A stretch of 35,570 nt of DNA, taken from the NCBI GenBank assembly GCA_020161335.1, contig JAIUOJ010000018.1, positions 1-35,570 on the forward strand, in the 5' to 3' direction. Position 1 is the first letter of the stretch; every line of letters starts with the position of its first letter. The stretch is from Pseudomonadota bacterium. GTDB lineage: Bacteria; Pseudomonadota; Gammaproteobacteria; Xanthomonadales; Xanthomonadaceae. Positions 8,418 to 18,096 of this stretch are shown in pieces. The translations under genes and the position numbers were made by a program. The notes beneath the pieces are model-generated. The model ran no database searches, was not told the origin of the DNA, and saw nothing but the letters and a program-made list of their open reading frames with translations.

Positions 8418-11240
8418 TCAGGGTTTCTCCATCACGTAGCGGCCGGTCCTGCGCAGCGCGGACACGGCCTGGTCGAGCTTCGGTCCGCAGGTGTCGCCGA
8501 CGAACAGCGCCGGCTTCGCCTTGCGCAGGGCAAGGGCTTCGCGCAGCCACGCCGTGGCCTGCGCCGGCTGGTGCTTCGCCGACAGGATCGCGGCCTGGAC
8601 CTGGGTGACCGTGCACAGTCCAACCGCCGCGTTGTTGTTCGGCAGCGTGGCGATCAGGCGCGGCACCGCGGCCTGCAGCAAGGCCTCGGCGCCGTCGAGG
8701 TCGCCGAGCCGGTAGCGCAGGTACGCGCCCAGGGATTGCGCTGCGTTGTGGGCGGGATGGCCAGCGCCCAGCGCGCGCTCGATGTCCGCCTGCGCCTGCG
8801 CCAGCAGGACCGCCGCCTCCTGGAAGTCCCCGGCTTGTCCTTGCCAGGCCAGGGCCTTGGCCAGGCTCAACTGCGCGTAGGGCGCGGGGACCCCCGTCTG
8901 GCGTGAGTCGGCCGCCACCTGGCGCAACGCGCCGATGCCCTCGGTGCGCTGCGCCGGCGTCGCGCCTGGCAGGAGGAGGTTGATGCCGAACAGGGCGCGC
9001 ATCCGCAGCGTGTTCTCGTGGCGCGGGCCATAGGCCTGCTCGAAGATGCGAAGCGCCTCACGGCCCGCGGCTTCCGCTTCGGCCGCCTGCCCCACCCAGG
9101 CGTGCAGGCTTGCGGCGACCCGCAGGCTCTCGCCGTACTCGACGTGTTCGGTCCCATAGGCGGCGGCCAGGAGGCGCTGGGCACGGGCCAGGGTGGACCA
9201 GGCCGCATCCTTGTCGCGCACCGCGCCCTGCGCATACGCCAGCAGCAGCAGCGTCCGGGCGGTTTCGGGATGCTGTTCGCCCAGGCGCATGGCCTGGCTC
9301 TCGGCCACCGCCTGGAACAATGCCAGCGCCTCGCGCGTGGACTCCTGCTGCTGGAACACGCGGCCTCGCAGCCGCTTCGCCTCGTCGGCCAGCAGCGAGT
9401 CCGGCGCGGCCAGGGCGAGCGCACGGTCGGCGTCCGCGGCGGCGGCGGCGGGCACCAGCATCCGCCGCGACCAGTCGCCGCGCAGCAGCAGCAGTTCGAC
9501 CAGCATCGCCGGATCGGGCTCCTGGCGCGCCAGGGCCATGGCCTCCTCCAGCATCGCGCGCGCGGCGTCGCGCTCGCCCTCGTTCCAGCGGCTGCGCGCG
9601 ATCTCGGCCATCAGCCGCACCCGCAACGGACGCCCGCTGCCGTCGGCGGGCATGGCGTCCAGCGCGCGTTGCGCCACCTGGCGCGCTTCGGCATGGCGTG
9701 CCTGGATGTTGAGCAGCGAGGCCAGGGTGGCATCGGCGTGCTGCTGCGCGTCGTGGTCGCCGGCATTGATCGTCGCTGCTTCGTTCGCCAGCGCCGTCGC
9801 GTGCCGGTAGTCGCCGATCACGGCGTAGCCACGCGCCAGCGAATCCAGCGCCTGCATCAGCACCTGCGGCTGGTCCTGCAGCCCCGACGCGCGGACCTGG
9901 GCCTCGGTCTGCTCCAGCAGGCGCGCGGACGACAGCGGCACCTCGCCCAGCCCGGACAGGGCGGCGGTGCCGAGGGTGCGCTCGAACAGCGCGGCCACCG
10001 ACGCCGAGGCCGCGGCTTCGCGCTGCGCGCGCTGCTGCAGCCACCAGGCGCTGCCCACGCCCACCAGGGCGGACAGCAGCACCATCCCGGCGAGGCCGGC
10101 GACCATGCGGTGGCGCGCCACCAGCCGCCCGCTGCGGTAGAGCCAACCGCCTGCCCGCGCCGCCACGGGCCGCTGCGCGCGCCAGCGCCGCAGGTCATCG
10201 ACCAGCGCGGCCGCGTCGGGATAGCGCCGGGCGGGATCAGGGTCGACGCAGCGCGCCACGAGGGCATCGAGGTCGCCGCGCAGCCGCTGCGCCAGTGCCG
10301 CCTCGTCGGCGAACCCCCGCCACGCCGCGGTCCCCTCCGGCGCCTCCCGCGCCAGCCGCGACAGCGGCGGCAGGCGCTGGTCGAGCAGTGCGCCGCCCAG
10401 CAGCGAATGACTGGGCAGGAACCCGCCCAGCAGCCGCGCCAGCACGATGCCCAGCGAGAACACGTCGGCCTGCGCGCCGGGCGCGGCCCCGCGCAGCACT
10501 TCCGGCGCGGTGTAGCCGGGTGACACCGCCAGCGGCGCCCCGCCCTCGGCGTGGCCCGGGTGGGACAGGCCGAAGTCGAGCACGTGCACCTTGCCCGGCG
10601 GCGTGACCAGCAGGTTCGACGGCTTGATGTCGCGGTGCACGATGCCCCTCGCATGCGCGTGCGCGACGGCATCGCAGGCCTGCGCGAACAGGTCGACGCG
10701 CGCCTCCAGCGGCAGCCGGCACTGGTCGCACCAGGCGTCGATCGGTTCGCCCTCGACGTAACGCATGGCGAACCAGGGGATGCCGTCCGCATCCACGCCG
10801 CCGTCGAGCAGGGTCGCGATGTGCGGGTGCTCCAGCTGCGCCAGGTGCTCGCGCTCGGCGCGGAAGGCCTCCAGCAGCTGCGGCGAGACCAGGTCGGCGC
10901 GCACGCACTTCAACGCGACCCGCTGCCGGTACTGGCCGTCGTCGCGATGCGCCTCGTACACCGCGCCCATACCGCCCTCGGCGATCCTGCGCTCGATCCG
11001 CCACGGGCCGAGCCGCGTGCCGATGCGGGGGTCGTCCGCGGCCGCCGCCGGCCCCTGCGGCACGCCCGGCCAGGGTTGGTCGATCAGGTGGCGCCGGGCG
11101 TCGGCGCGCAGCATCGACTGCAGCAGCGCGTGCGCTTCGGGATCGTCGTGGCGCAGCGCCGCCAGCGTCGCCTCGCGCGCCCCGGCCGACAGCGCAAGGA
11201 GTTCGTCGAACAGGTGCAGCGCGCGCGCGTCGGCCGACAT
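8418..11240 (-). CDS. Transmembrane Ser/Thr protein kinase with C-terminal helical repeats
   Basis: 940 residues. The cytoplasmic N-terminal kinase domain (about 80-350) has all catalytic motifs: Gly-rich loop EGGMGAVYEA (88-97), K111 in VALKCV, catalytic D204 in HRDIKPSN, DFG at 222-224 and APE in YTAPEVL. One membrane helix (about 379-400) divides it from a large periplasmic region (about 410-940). That region is made of alpha-helical TPR-like repeats, for example a repeated LGEQHPETARTLLLLAYA-type motif, which could bind a signal or partner. A helical lead of about 70 residues precedes the kinase domain. Its start overlaps the stop of the sigma gene by one base (TGATG), so the two are translationally coupled. 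In Xanthomonas citri (PknS/EcfK) and Vibrio (PknT/EcfP), such kinases activate their ECF partner; the same role here is an inference. Confidence 0.92.
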   Translation of the reverse strand: MSADARALHLFDELLALSAGAREATLAALRHDDPEAHALLQSMLRADARRHLIDQPWPGVPQGPAAAADDPRIGTRLGPWRIERRIAEGGMGAVYEAHRDDGQYRQRVALKCVRADLVSPQLLEAFRAEREHLAQLEHPHIATLLDGGVDADGIPWFAMRYVEGEPIDAWCDQCRLPLEARVDLFAQACDAVAHAHARGIVHRDIKPSNLLVTPPGKVHVLDFGLSHPGHAEGGAPLAVSPGYTAPEVLRGAAPGAQADVFSLGIVLARLLGGFLPSHSLLGGALLDQRLPPLSRLAREAPEGTAAWRGFADEAALAQRLRGDLDALVARCVDPDPARRYPDAAALVDDLRRWRAQRPVAARAGGWLYRSGRLVARHRMVAGLAGMVLLSALVGVGSAWWLQQRAQREAAASASVAALFERTLGTAALSGLGEVPLSSARLLEQTEAQVRASGLQDQPQVLMQALDSLARGYAVIGDYRHATALANEAATINAGDHDAQQHADATLASLLNIQARHAEARQVAQRALDAMPADGSGRPLRVRLMAEIARSRWNEGERDAARAMLEEAMALARQEPDPAMLVELLLLRGDWSRRMLVPAAAAADADRALALAAPDSLLADEAKRLRGRVFQQQESTREALALFQAVAESQAMRLGEQHPETARTLLLLAYAQGAVRDKDAAWSTLARAQRLLAAAYGTEHVEYGESLRVAASLHAWVGQAAEAEAAGREALRIFEQAYGPRHENTLRMRALFGINLLLPGATPAQRTEGIGALRQVAADSRQTGVPAPYAQLSLAKALAWQGQAGDFQEAAVLLAQAQADIERALGAGHPAHNAAQSLGAYLRYRLGDLDGAEALLQAAVPRLIATLPNNNAAVGLCTVTQVQAAILSAKHQPAQATAWLREALALRKAKPALFVGDTCGPKLDQAVSALRRTGRYVMEKP

Positions 11241-11926
11241 CAGCCGTCGTCCATGCAGGTGATCAGGAAGCTGCGCGCGCTCCGCCAGTCGCGGCGGACG
11301 GTGCGCTCGCTGATCCCGAGCAGCAAGCCGATCTCACGATCGTCCAGGCCACCGAAGTAGCGCAGGCCGACGAGGGTCTCCAGCCGCGGCTCGATCGCGG
11401 CCAGCCGCTTCAGCGCCTGGTCGAGCTGCAGCAGTTCCTCCACGTCCATCTCAGGCGACGCCACGTCGATCTCGTCCAGGGCGAAGTGCTGCTCCTGCGC
11501 GCCGCGCTTGCCGGCCAGGCGCCGCTTGGACTCGTCGAGGATCGCGTAGCGCATCGCCCGCGCCATCAGCCCCACCAGGTGCGCGCGGTTCTCGGCGTTG
11601 CTGGCGGCGTCGGCCAGCTTCAGCCAGGCATCGCTGACCAGCGAGGTTGGCGACGCGCCCGCGCCGCGGTGGCGGCGCAGCTGCATGCGTGCCAGCTGGT
11701 GCAGGTCCTGGTACAGCAGGGCGTAGATCCGGTCCCAGGCCTGCGGCTCGCCCTCGCGCACCTGCCCCAGCAGCAGGGTCACGGACTCGCGGGTCTCTCC
11801 CGAGGGCGAACCCGCGGCAGAATCGTTGGCTGGCATCGGATCGGGCACGCGTTGTGGTTGCGGGAGGGGTCCGGGCACGGGGCCGGGAAGCCGCAATCCA
11901 TTGCAGCCGCGCGAATCTGAATTCAT
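11240..11926 (-). CDS. ECF-like RNA polymerase sigma factor linked to a Ser/Thr kinase
   Basis: 228 residues. A Pro-rich N-terminal extension (1-45) precedes region 2 (about 46-140) and region 4 (about 160-225), whose helix-turn-helix includes DDREIGLLLGISERTVRRDW. There is no region 3 or 1.1. In region 2.2, where classic ECF factors carry an acidic DAED-like motif before LVQE, this protein reads SPTS-LVSDAW (92-101). Ser92, Thr94 and Ser95 therefore stand where acidic residues contact the beta-prime clamp. This is the pattern of kinase-activated ECF factors of the ECF43 kind, in which phosphorylation supplies the missing charge. An internal ATG at 11836 could give a form 30 residues shorter; the ATG at 11926 has AGG upstream. 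No anti-sigma gene is adjacent. Confidence 0.9.
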   Translation of the reverse strand: MNSDSRGCNGLRLPGPVPGPLPQPQRVPDPMPANDSAAGSPSGETRESVTLLLGQVREGEPQAWDRIYALLYQDLHQLARMQLRRHRGAGASPTSLVSDAWLKLADAASNAENRAHLVGLMARAMRYAILDESKRRLAGKRGAQEQHFALDEIDVASPEMDVEELLQLDQALKRLAAIEPRLETLVGLRYFGGLDDREIGLLLGISERTVRRDWRSARSFLITCMDDG

Positions 11927-11980
11927 CTTAAAGCCTGACGGCCGTCCGGCCCACTCCTTCTCTAATTGGGTCGGTAATGG

Positions 11981-11998
11981 GCACCACGGCCGTGGTGC
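11981..11998. promoter_or_regulatory. 18-bp perfect palindrome in the sigma/DUF11 divergent region
   Basis: GCACCACGG (11981-11989) and CCGTGGTGC (11990-11998) form a perfect palindrome with no centre gap. It lies 55 bases upstream of the sigma gene and 39 bases upstream of the DUF11 gene. Symmetry, length and position suggest a dimeric regulator site acting on one or both genes; no regulator is identified. Confidence 0.45.
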
Positions 11999-12036
11999 AT
12001 TGCGATCCGTACCGATGCCTTAGGGGAGGCACGATA

Positions 12037-14373
12037 TTGAGCACCACAGGCATGATGCCGGACGAAGGTCCGGCCCGGCTCCATGCGCCCTTTGAAAAGC
12101 GCGGCCCCGCCGCGCGTCCGGCGCGCGCCGTCGCCCTGCTGCGCGGCCTGCTGCTGCTGTGCCTGGCCTGGAGCGGCCTGGCGCAGGCGCAGATCGCGCC
12201 GCCACTGGCCTGCGACAGCCGCATGTGGCTGTCGCAGACCAACCGGCTCTCGCTGGTCGATACCTCGGCCAGCCCGGTCACCTTCCCGACCGCGCTGACG
12301 ATCACCCAGCCGGGAACCCAGCACTTCCTCAACGCCGGCGACATCAATCCGGCCGATGGCAGCCTCTACTACATCCGCAACGCCGGGAACGGCAATGCCG
12401 CGTCGAACCAGCTGTGGCGGATCAGCGGCAACGGCACGACGACCAACCTGGGGACCGTGGGCAGCCTGCCGGTGGCGGGGGCCCCGATCGGCCAGCGCAC
12501 CTATATCAGCGGCGCCTTCACCGCGGCGGGCAACATCCTGTACGTGCTGCACAACCAGTCGCCGCAGGCGCAGATGTATGCCATCGACGTGAACGCCTCG
12601 CCGCTCACGGCCACGCTCATCCCGTTCACGAGCTCGATCAGCGTCGCGGACATCGCCTACACCAACGACGCCTTCTACGCCGTGCAGCTGAGCGGGCAGA
12701 TGGTCCGCATCGACCTCGACGGCACCGTCAGCAACATCGGCGCCCCCAATGGCCTGACCAACGGCTCCCATGTCGGCGGCATGATGGGTGCGCCGAACGG
12801 CCTGTTCGGCATCCACAACGCCGGTGGCTTCTACCAGTTCGACGTGACCACCGGTGCCGCGGTGCAGATCGGCCCGGCGACCGCCTCGGATTCGAACGAC
12901 GGCTACCACTGCCCCTCCTCGCCACTGGCCTTCGGCGCGGACCTGGCCGTGACCAAGACCAACACCCCCGCCTCCGGGCCGAACGACCTGGCCAACGACA
13001 CCTACGTGCCCGGCCAGGCGCGCACCTACGACATCGTGGTGCGCAACAACGGCCCGTTCGGGGCGCAGAACCAGCCGGTGGTCGACACCCTGCCCGCCGG
13101 CATCACCGCCGCCACCTGGACCTGCGCGGTCAATGCCGGCAGCCCGGCCGGCACCAGCTGCGGCGAGACCACCAGCGGCTCGGTCAGCGGCGCGACGACG
13201 ATCAACTGGCCGGGCCTGGACCTGCCGGTGGGCGGTGCCGTCACGTTCCGCGTCACCCTGACCGCGCCCCTCAGCTACACCGGCACCCTGGTCAACAGCG
13301 TGCAGGTGCTGCCGACCGACAGCGTGATCGACAACACGCCCGGCAACAACAGCGCCACCGACTCCGACCTGCGCGCGCCGCAGGTGACGCTGCGCAAGAC
13401 CACCATCGGCGGCGTCGGTAGCTTCAGCTTCAGCGGCGGCAACGGCGTGGCCAACCACACCATCACCACCACCGCCGAGAACACCGCGGTCACCGGCGCG
13501 GCGCAGTTCCTGACGACGCCCGGCACCGCCACAGCGATCACCGAGGCCGTGCCCGCCGGCTGGCGCCTGACCGACATCACCTGCACCGGCCTGCCCTCGG
13601 GCGGCGTCGCGACGGTCGACCTGGCCGCGGCCACGGTGACCCTCAACGCCGCCGCGACCGTGGTCAACGCCCAGGTGCAGTGCACCTTCACCAACACGCG
13701 CCAGCCGATCGTGCGCCTGCAGAAGTCGCTGCCGAACGGCCGCTTCGACGCCGCCGACCAGTTCACGCTGGCGATCGCCGGCCCGGGCGCGCCCGCGGCC
13801 GTGACCACCACCGGCAGCGGCACCGCCGCCGCTGGCAGCGTGCTGGTCTCGCCGGCGACCATCGGCAGCGCCTATGCGCTGTCGGAGACCGGCGCCGGCG
13901 CCACCAACCTGGCCGCGCATTACACCAGCGCCTGGTCGTGCACCAATGCCCACGCCGGTGGACAGGCGCCCAGCGGCAGCGGCACCAGCTTCAGCGTGAC
14001 CCCGGTGGCCGGCGACGACCTGACCTGCACCTTCGCCAACACCCGCAGCGTGCGCGCCGACCTGTCGATCACCAAGACCAACACGCCCGGGCAGAACGGC
14101 GACGTGGACCTCGGCGGCGACACCCTGCTGTCGGGCAGCAGCACCACCTACACGCTGCGCGTGGCCAACGCCGGCCCCGACGCCGCCCACGGCGCGACCG
14201 TACGCGACACGCCTGCCAACCTCAGCTGCAGCAGCATCAGCTGCAGCGCGAGCGGCGGCGCGCAATGCCCGGTGTCGCTGGACGTGGGCCTGCTGACGAC
14301 CAGCGGCCTGGTCCTGCCGGCGCTGCCCGTCGGCGGCAACGCCGTGTTCACGCTGACCTGCACCGTGCCCTGA
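12037..14373 (+). CDS. Secreted DUF11 repeat protein
   Basis: About 778 residues from a TTG start. I chose the TTG at 12037 because GGGGAGG ends 7 bases before it; ATGs at 11977 and 12052 lack such a site. A signal peptide is clear: a basic lead, then a hydrophobic stretch AVALLRGLLLLCLAW and a probable cut after AQAQ. The N-terminal region (about 55-285) has repeated short beta-strand motifs (LYYIRN, LYVLHN, FYQFDV) like a beta-propeller. A DUF11 domain starts near 301 (ADLAVTKTNTP), two prealbumin-like beta domains follow (about 450-555 and 558-670), and a second DUF11 starts near 674 (ADLSITKTNTP). Each domain contains Cys pairs. There is no C-terminal anchor, LPxTG or outer-membrane barrel; the protein ends just after the last beta-domain. 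An extracellular or surface adhesive role is an inference. It diverges from the sigma/kinase operon. Confidence 0.82.
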   Translation: MSTTGMMPDEGPARLHAPFEKRGPAARPARAVALLRGLLLLCLAWSGLAQAQIAPPLACDSRMWLSQTNRLSLVDTSASPVTFPTALTITQPGTQHFLNAGDINPADGSLYYIRNAGNGNAASNQLWRISGNGTTTNLGTVGSLPVAGAPIGQRTYISGAFTAAGNILYVLHNQSPQAQMYAIDVNASPLTATLIPFTSSISVADIAYTNDAFYAVQLSGQMVRIDLDGTVSNIGAPNGLTNGSHVGGMMGAPNGLFGIHNAGGFYQFDVTTGAAVQIGPATASDSNDGYHCPSSPLAFGADLAVTKTNTPASGPNDLANDTYVPGQARTYDIVVRNNGPFGAQNQPVVDTLPAGITAATWTCAVNAGSPAGTSCGETTSGSVSGATTINWPGLDLPVGGAVTFRVTLTAPLSYTGTLVNSVQVLPTDSVIDNTPGNNSATDSDLRAPQVTLRKTTIGGVGSFSFSGGNGVANHTITTTAENTAVTGAAQFLTTPGTATAITEAVPAGWRLTDITCTGLPSGGVATVDLAAATVTLNAAATVVNAQVQCTFTNTRQPIVRLQKSLPNGRFDAADQFTLAIAGPGAPAAVTTTGSGTAAAGSVLVSPATIGSAYALSETGAGATNLAAHYTSAWSCTNAHAGGQAPSGSGTSFSVTPVAGDDLTCTFANTRSVRADLSITKTNTPGQNGDVDLGGDTLLSGSSTTYTLRVANAGPDAAHGATVRDTPANLSCSSISCSASGGAQCPVSLDVGLLTTSGLVLPALPVGGNAVFTLTCTVP

Positions 14374-14422
14374 CGACCGCCGCGGGCGGCGCCGCCGGAA
14401 GACGCGCCCCGAACCGCCCCGG

Positions 14423-16285
<1,863 letters not shown>

Positions 16286-16330
16286 GAATCCCGAACTCCC
16301 TGGAATGTCCGCGAAGTGTACGGGAAAGCA

Positions 16331-16376
16331 CTGTCCGGCCGGACAGGCCGGGTGTCCGCGCGGACACTCGCGGACA
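16331..16376. promoter_or_regulatory. Tandem palindromic enhancer sites for a sigma-54 activator
   Basis: Two perfect 16-bp palindromes, CTGTCCGGCCGGACAG (16331-16346) and GTGTCCGCGCGGACAC (16352-16367), share the inverted half-site TGTCCG/CGGACA. Their centres are 21 bp apart, two helical turns. A further half-site CGGACA lies at 16371-16376. They lie about 70-105 bases upstream of the predicted sigma-54 start site, the normal place for an enhancer-binding activator. The activator encoded in the same cluster is the obvious candidate. Confidence 0.75.
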
Positions 16377-16409
16377 CTCTGTTTCCCAATGCAATCAACG
16401 CCTTGGGAT

Positions 16410-16425
16410 TGGCACGGCGATTGCA
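16410..16425 (+). promoter_or_regulatory. Sigma-54 (-24/-12) promoter of the exporter operon
   Basis: TGGCACG (16410-16416), 4 bases, then TTGCA (16421-16425). This is a full match to the RpoN consensus TGGCACG-N4-TTGCW, with GG and GC separated by exactly 10 bases. Transcription would start near 16436, 30 bases before the adaptor gene. Confidence 0.85.
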
Positions 16426-16465
16426 TGCAACCCTCGCAAGCCCTTCGACATCACATCCCTAGCCC

Positions 16466-17761
16466 ATGGACAGCCGCGCCCGCATCCGCGACACCTCCGC
16501 CCAGGACCACGTCGTCGCCCGCCCGTCCGGCCCGCGCCGCCTGCCGAAGGCGTGGCTGGCCGGCGGCGGCGCCGCGCTGGCGTTGCTGGCGCTCGTGGTG
16601 TGGGTGGTGGCGGGCTGGCGCGCGGGCGGCAGTTCCTTCGATGCCTCGCGCATCCGCATCGCCGAGGTCAAGCGCGGCGACCTGGTGCGCGACCTGTCGG
16701 CCGACGGCCGCGTGATCACCGCCAACAGCCCGACCCTGTACGCGATCGCCGGCGGCACGGTGGCGCTGAAGGTGGTGGCCGGCGACGTGGTCAAGCAGGG
16801 CCAGGAGCTGGCCGTCATCGACAGCCCCGAACTGCGCAGCAAGCTGGTGCAGGAGGAATCCACCCTCGCCAGCCTGCAGGGCGAGGCCAACCGCGCCATG
16901 CTGGATGCGCAGCTGACCCGCTCGGACGCGCAGAAGCTGCTCGACCAGGCGCAGATCGACCACACCGCCGCGCAGCGCGACGTGGAGCGCTACCAGCGCG
17001 CCTACGAGGGCGGCGCGGTGTCGAAGAACGAATACGACCGCGCGCTCGACGGCATGAAGAAGGCCGACCTCGGGCTGGCCGCGGCGCGCAAGGACTTCTC
17101 GCTGCAGGGCCAGGGCGCGGGCATCGACGCACGCAACAAGCGCCTGCTCGCCGACCGCCAGCAGTCGGTGGTGGCCGAACTCCGCCGCCAGGTGCAGGCA
17201 TTGACGCTGCGCGCGCCGTTCGACGGCCAGGTCGGCCAGGTGCAGATCGCGCAGGGCACCAACGTCGCGATCAACGCGCCGATCCTGAGCGTGGTCGACT
17301 TGCGCGTGTTCGAGGTGGAGATCCGCGTGCCGGAAAGCTTCGCGCGCGACCTGTCGATCGGCGTGCCGGCGCAGGTCACCGCCAGCGGCAACCGCTACGA
17401 CGCCAAGGTGTCGGCGGTGTCGCCGGAAGTGGTCAACGGCGAGGTCACCGCGCGCCTGCGCTTCGACGAGGGCCAGCAGCCGCCGAACCTGCGCCAGAAC
17501 CAGCGCCTGTCCGCGCGCATCGTGATGGACACGCGCGAGAACGTGCTGATGGTCGAGCGCGGCCCGTTCCTCGAACAGGACGGCGGGCGCTTCGCCTACG
17601 TGGTCAACGGCAGCAGCGCAGAACGCCGCCCGATCCAGGCCGGCGCCAGCAGCCTCAACGCCGTGGAGATCGTCTCCGGGCTGGAAGCCGGCCAGCGCAT
17701 CGTGATTTCCGGCACCGATCAATTCGCCAACGCGGACCGCGTCCGCATCTCGGGACAATGA
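16466..17761 (+). CDS. HlyD/MacA-type periplasmic adaptor of an ABC exporter
   Basis: 431 residues. One N-terminal membrane helix (about 31-50) anchors the protein in the inner membrane with the rest in the periplasm. A split biotinyl-lipoyl domain (about 90-122, GGTVALKVVAGDVVKQGQEL, and 246-282, LRAPFDGQVGQVQIAQG) flanks a long alpha-hairpin (about 123-243) that would reach an outer-membrane channel. A beta-barrel and a membrane-proximal domain complete the chain (about 285-431). This is the membrane-fusion-protein plan of MacA and RND adaptors. It is the first gene of the sigma-54-driven operon; no TolC-like gene is in the window, so the channel must be encoded elsewhere. No clear Shine-Dalgarno sequence precedes the ATG. 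The substrate is unknown. Confidence 0.92.
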   Translation: MDSRARIRDTSAQDHVVARPSGPRRLPKAWLAGGGAALALLALVVWVVAGWRAGGSSFDASRIRIAEVKRGDLVRDLSADGRVITANSPTLYAIAGGTVALKVVAGDVVKQGQELAVIDSPELRSKLVQEESTLASLQGEANRAMLDAQLTRSDAQKLLDQAQIDHTAAQRDVERYQRAYEGGAVSKNEYDRALDGMKKADLGLAAARKDFSLQGQGAGIDARNKRLLADRQQSVVAELRRQVQALTLRAPFDGQVGQVQIAQGTNVAINAPILSVVDLRVFEVEIRVPESFARDLSIGVPAQVTASGNRYDAKVSAVSPEVVNGEVTARLRFDEGQQPPNLRQNQRLSARIVMDTRENVLMVERGPFLEQDGGRFAYVVNGSSAERRPIQAGASSLNAVEIVSGLEAGQRIVISGTDQFANADRVRISGQ

Positions 17762-17762
17762 C

Positions 17763-17972
17763 ATGAACGCCTTCGCCCAGTTCCCCGCCCACCTGCACTG
17801 GACCGCGCAACAGCTGGCCGACGCCGTCCCGCCGCGCCTGTCGGAGCTGTACGCCTTCGACGTCGCCCGCGACGGCGCCACCCCGGCCGCCAACCGCGAG
17901 CATCGTGCGGCGCGGCGCAAGCCCGGCTACGTCGCGCATCGCGCGATGGACAGCCGCTTCACCATCCGTTGA
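17763..17972 (+). CDS. Small protein of unknown function in the exporter operon
   Basis: 69 residues, beginning 1 base after the adaptor stop codon. Nearly every codon ends in G or C, as in the flanking genes, which supports real translation. The sequence opens MNAFAQFPAHLHWTAQQLAD. It has no signal peptide or membrane helix, is rich in Ala and Arg, and carries a basic C-terminal half (EHRAARRKPGYVAHR). I do not recognise a family. Being between adaptor and ATPase suggests a cytoplasmic partner of the exporter, but this is inference only. Confidence 0.7.
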   Translation: MNAFAQFPAHLHWTAQQLADAVPPRLSELYAFDVARDGATPAANREHRAARRKPGYVAHRAMDSRFTIR

Positions 17973-18096
17973 CCGCTTTTCCATCCCGGACCCGGCCCCG
18001 CAGACCGACGTCTCTCTCCAGGTGGCGCACTCCGCATCCGCGCCGGCCGGGATGGACTTCCTCCTCCACCACACCGCCGCACCCAAGGAATCCGCC

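Noticed and set aside
11962-14265. Minus-strand open frame of 767 codons opposite the DUF11 gene
   Set aside because: Low-complexity Gly/Arg/Ala/Val sequence. The plus strand has a signal peptide, a strong ribosome-binding site and recognisable repeats.
14374-14422. Palindrome GGCGGCGCCGCC between the DUF11 gene and glmS as a terminator
   Set aside because: Short, no proper loop and no T-run. Expected by chance in such GC-rich sequence, although the convergent position is suggestive.
16286-16465. glmS ribozyme upstream of glmS
   Set aside because: This gap is filled by the sigma-54 control region of the divergent operon. The ribozyme core is not visible, and it is mainly found in Gram-positive bacteria.
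17905-18096. Longer start for the ABC ATPase overlapping the 69-residue gene
   Set aside because: The ATG at 18097 has AAGGAA 6 bases upstream and gives the normal N terminus. The extension is unlike any ABC ATPase.
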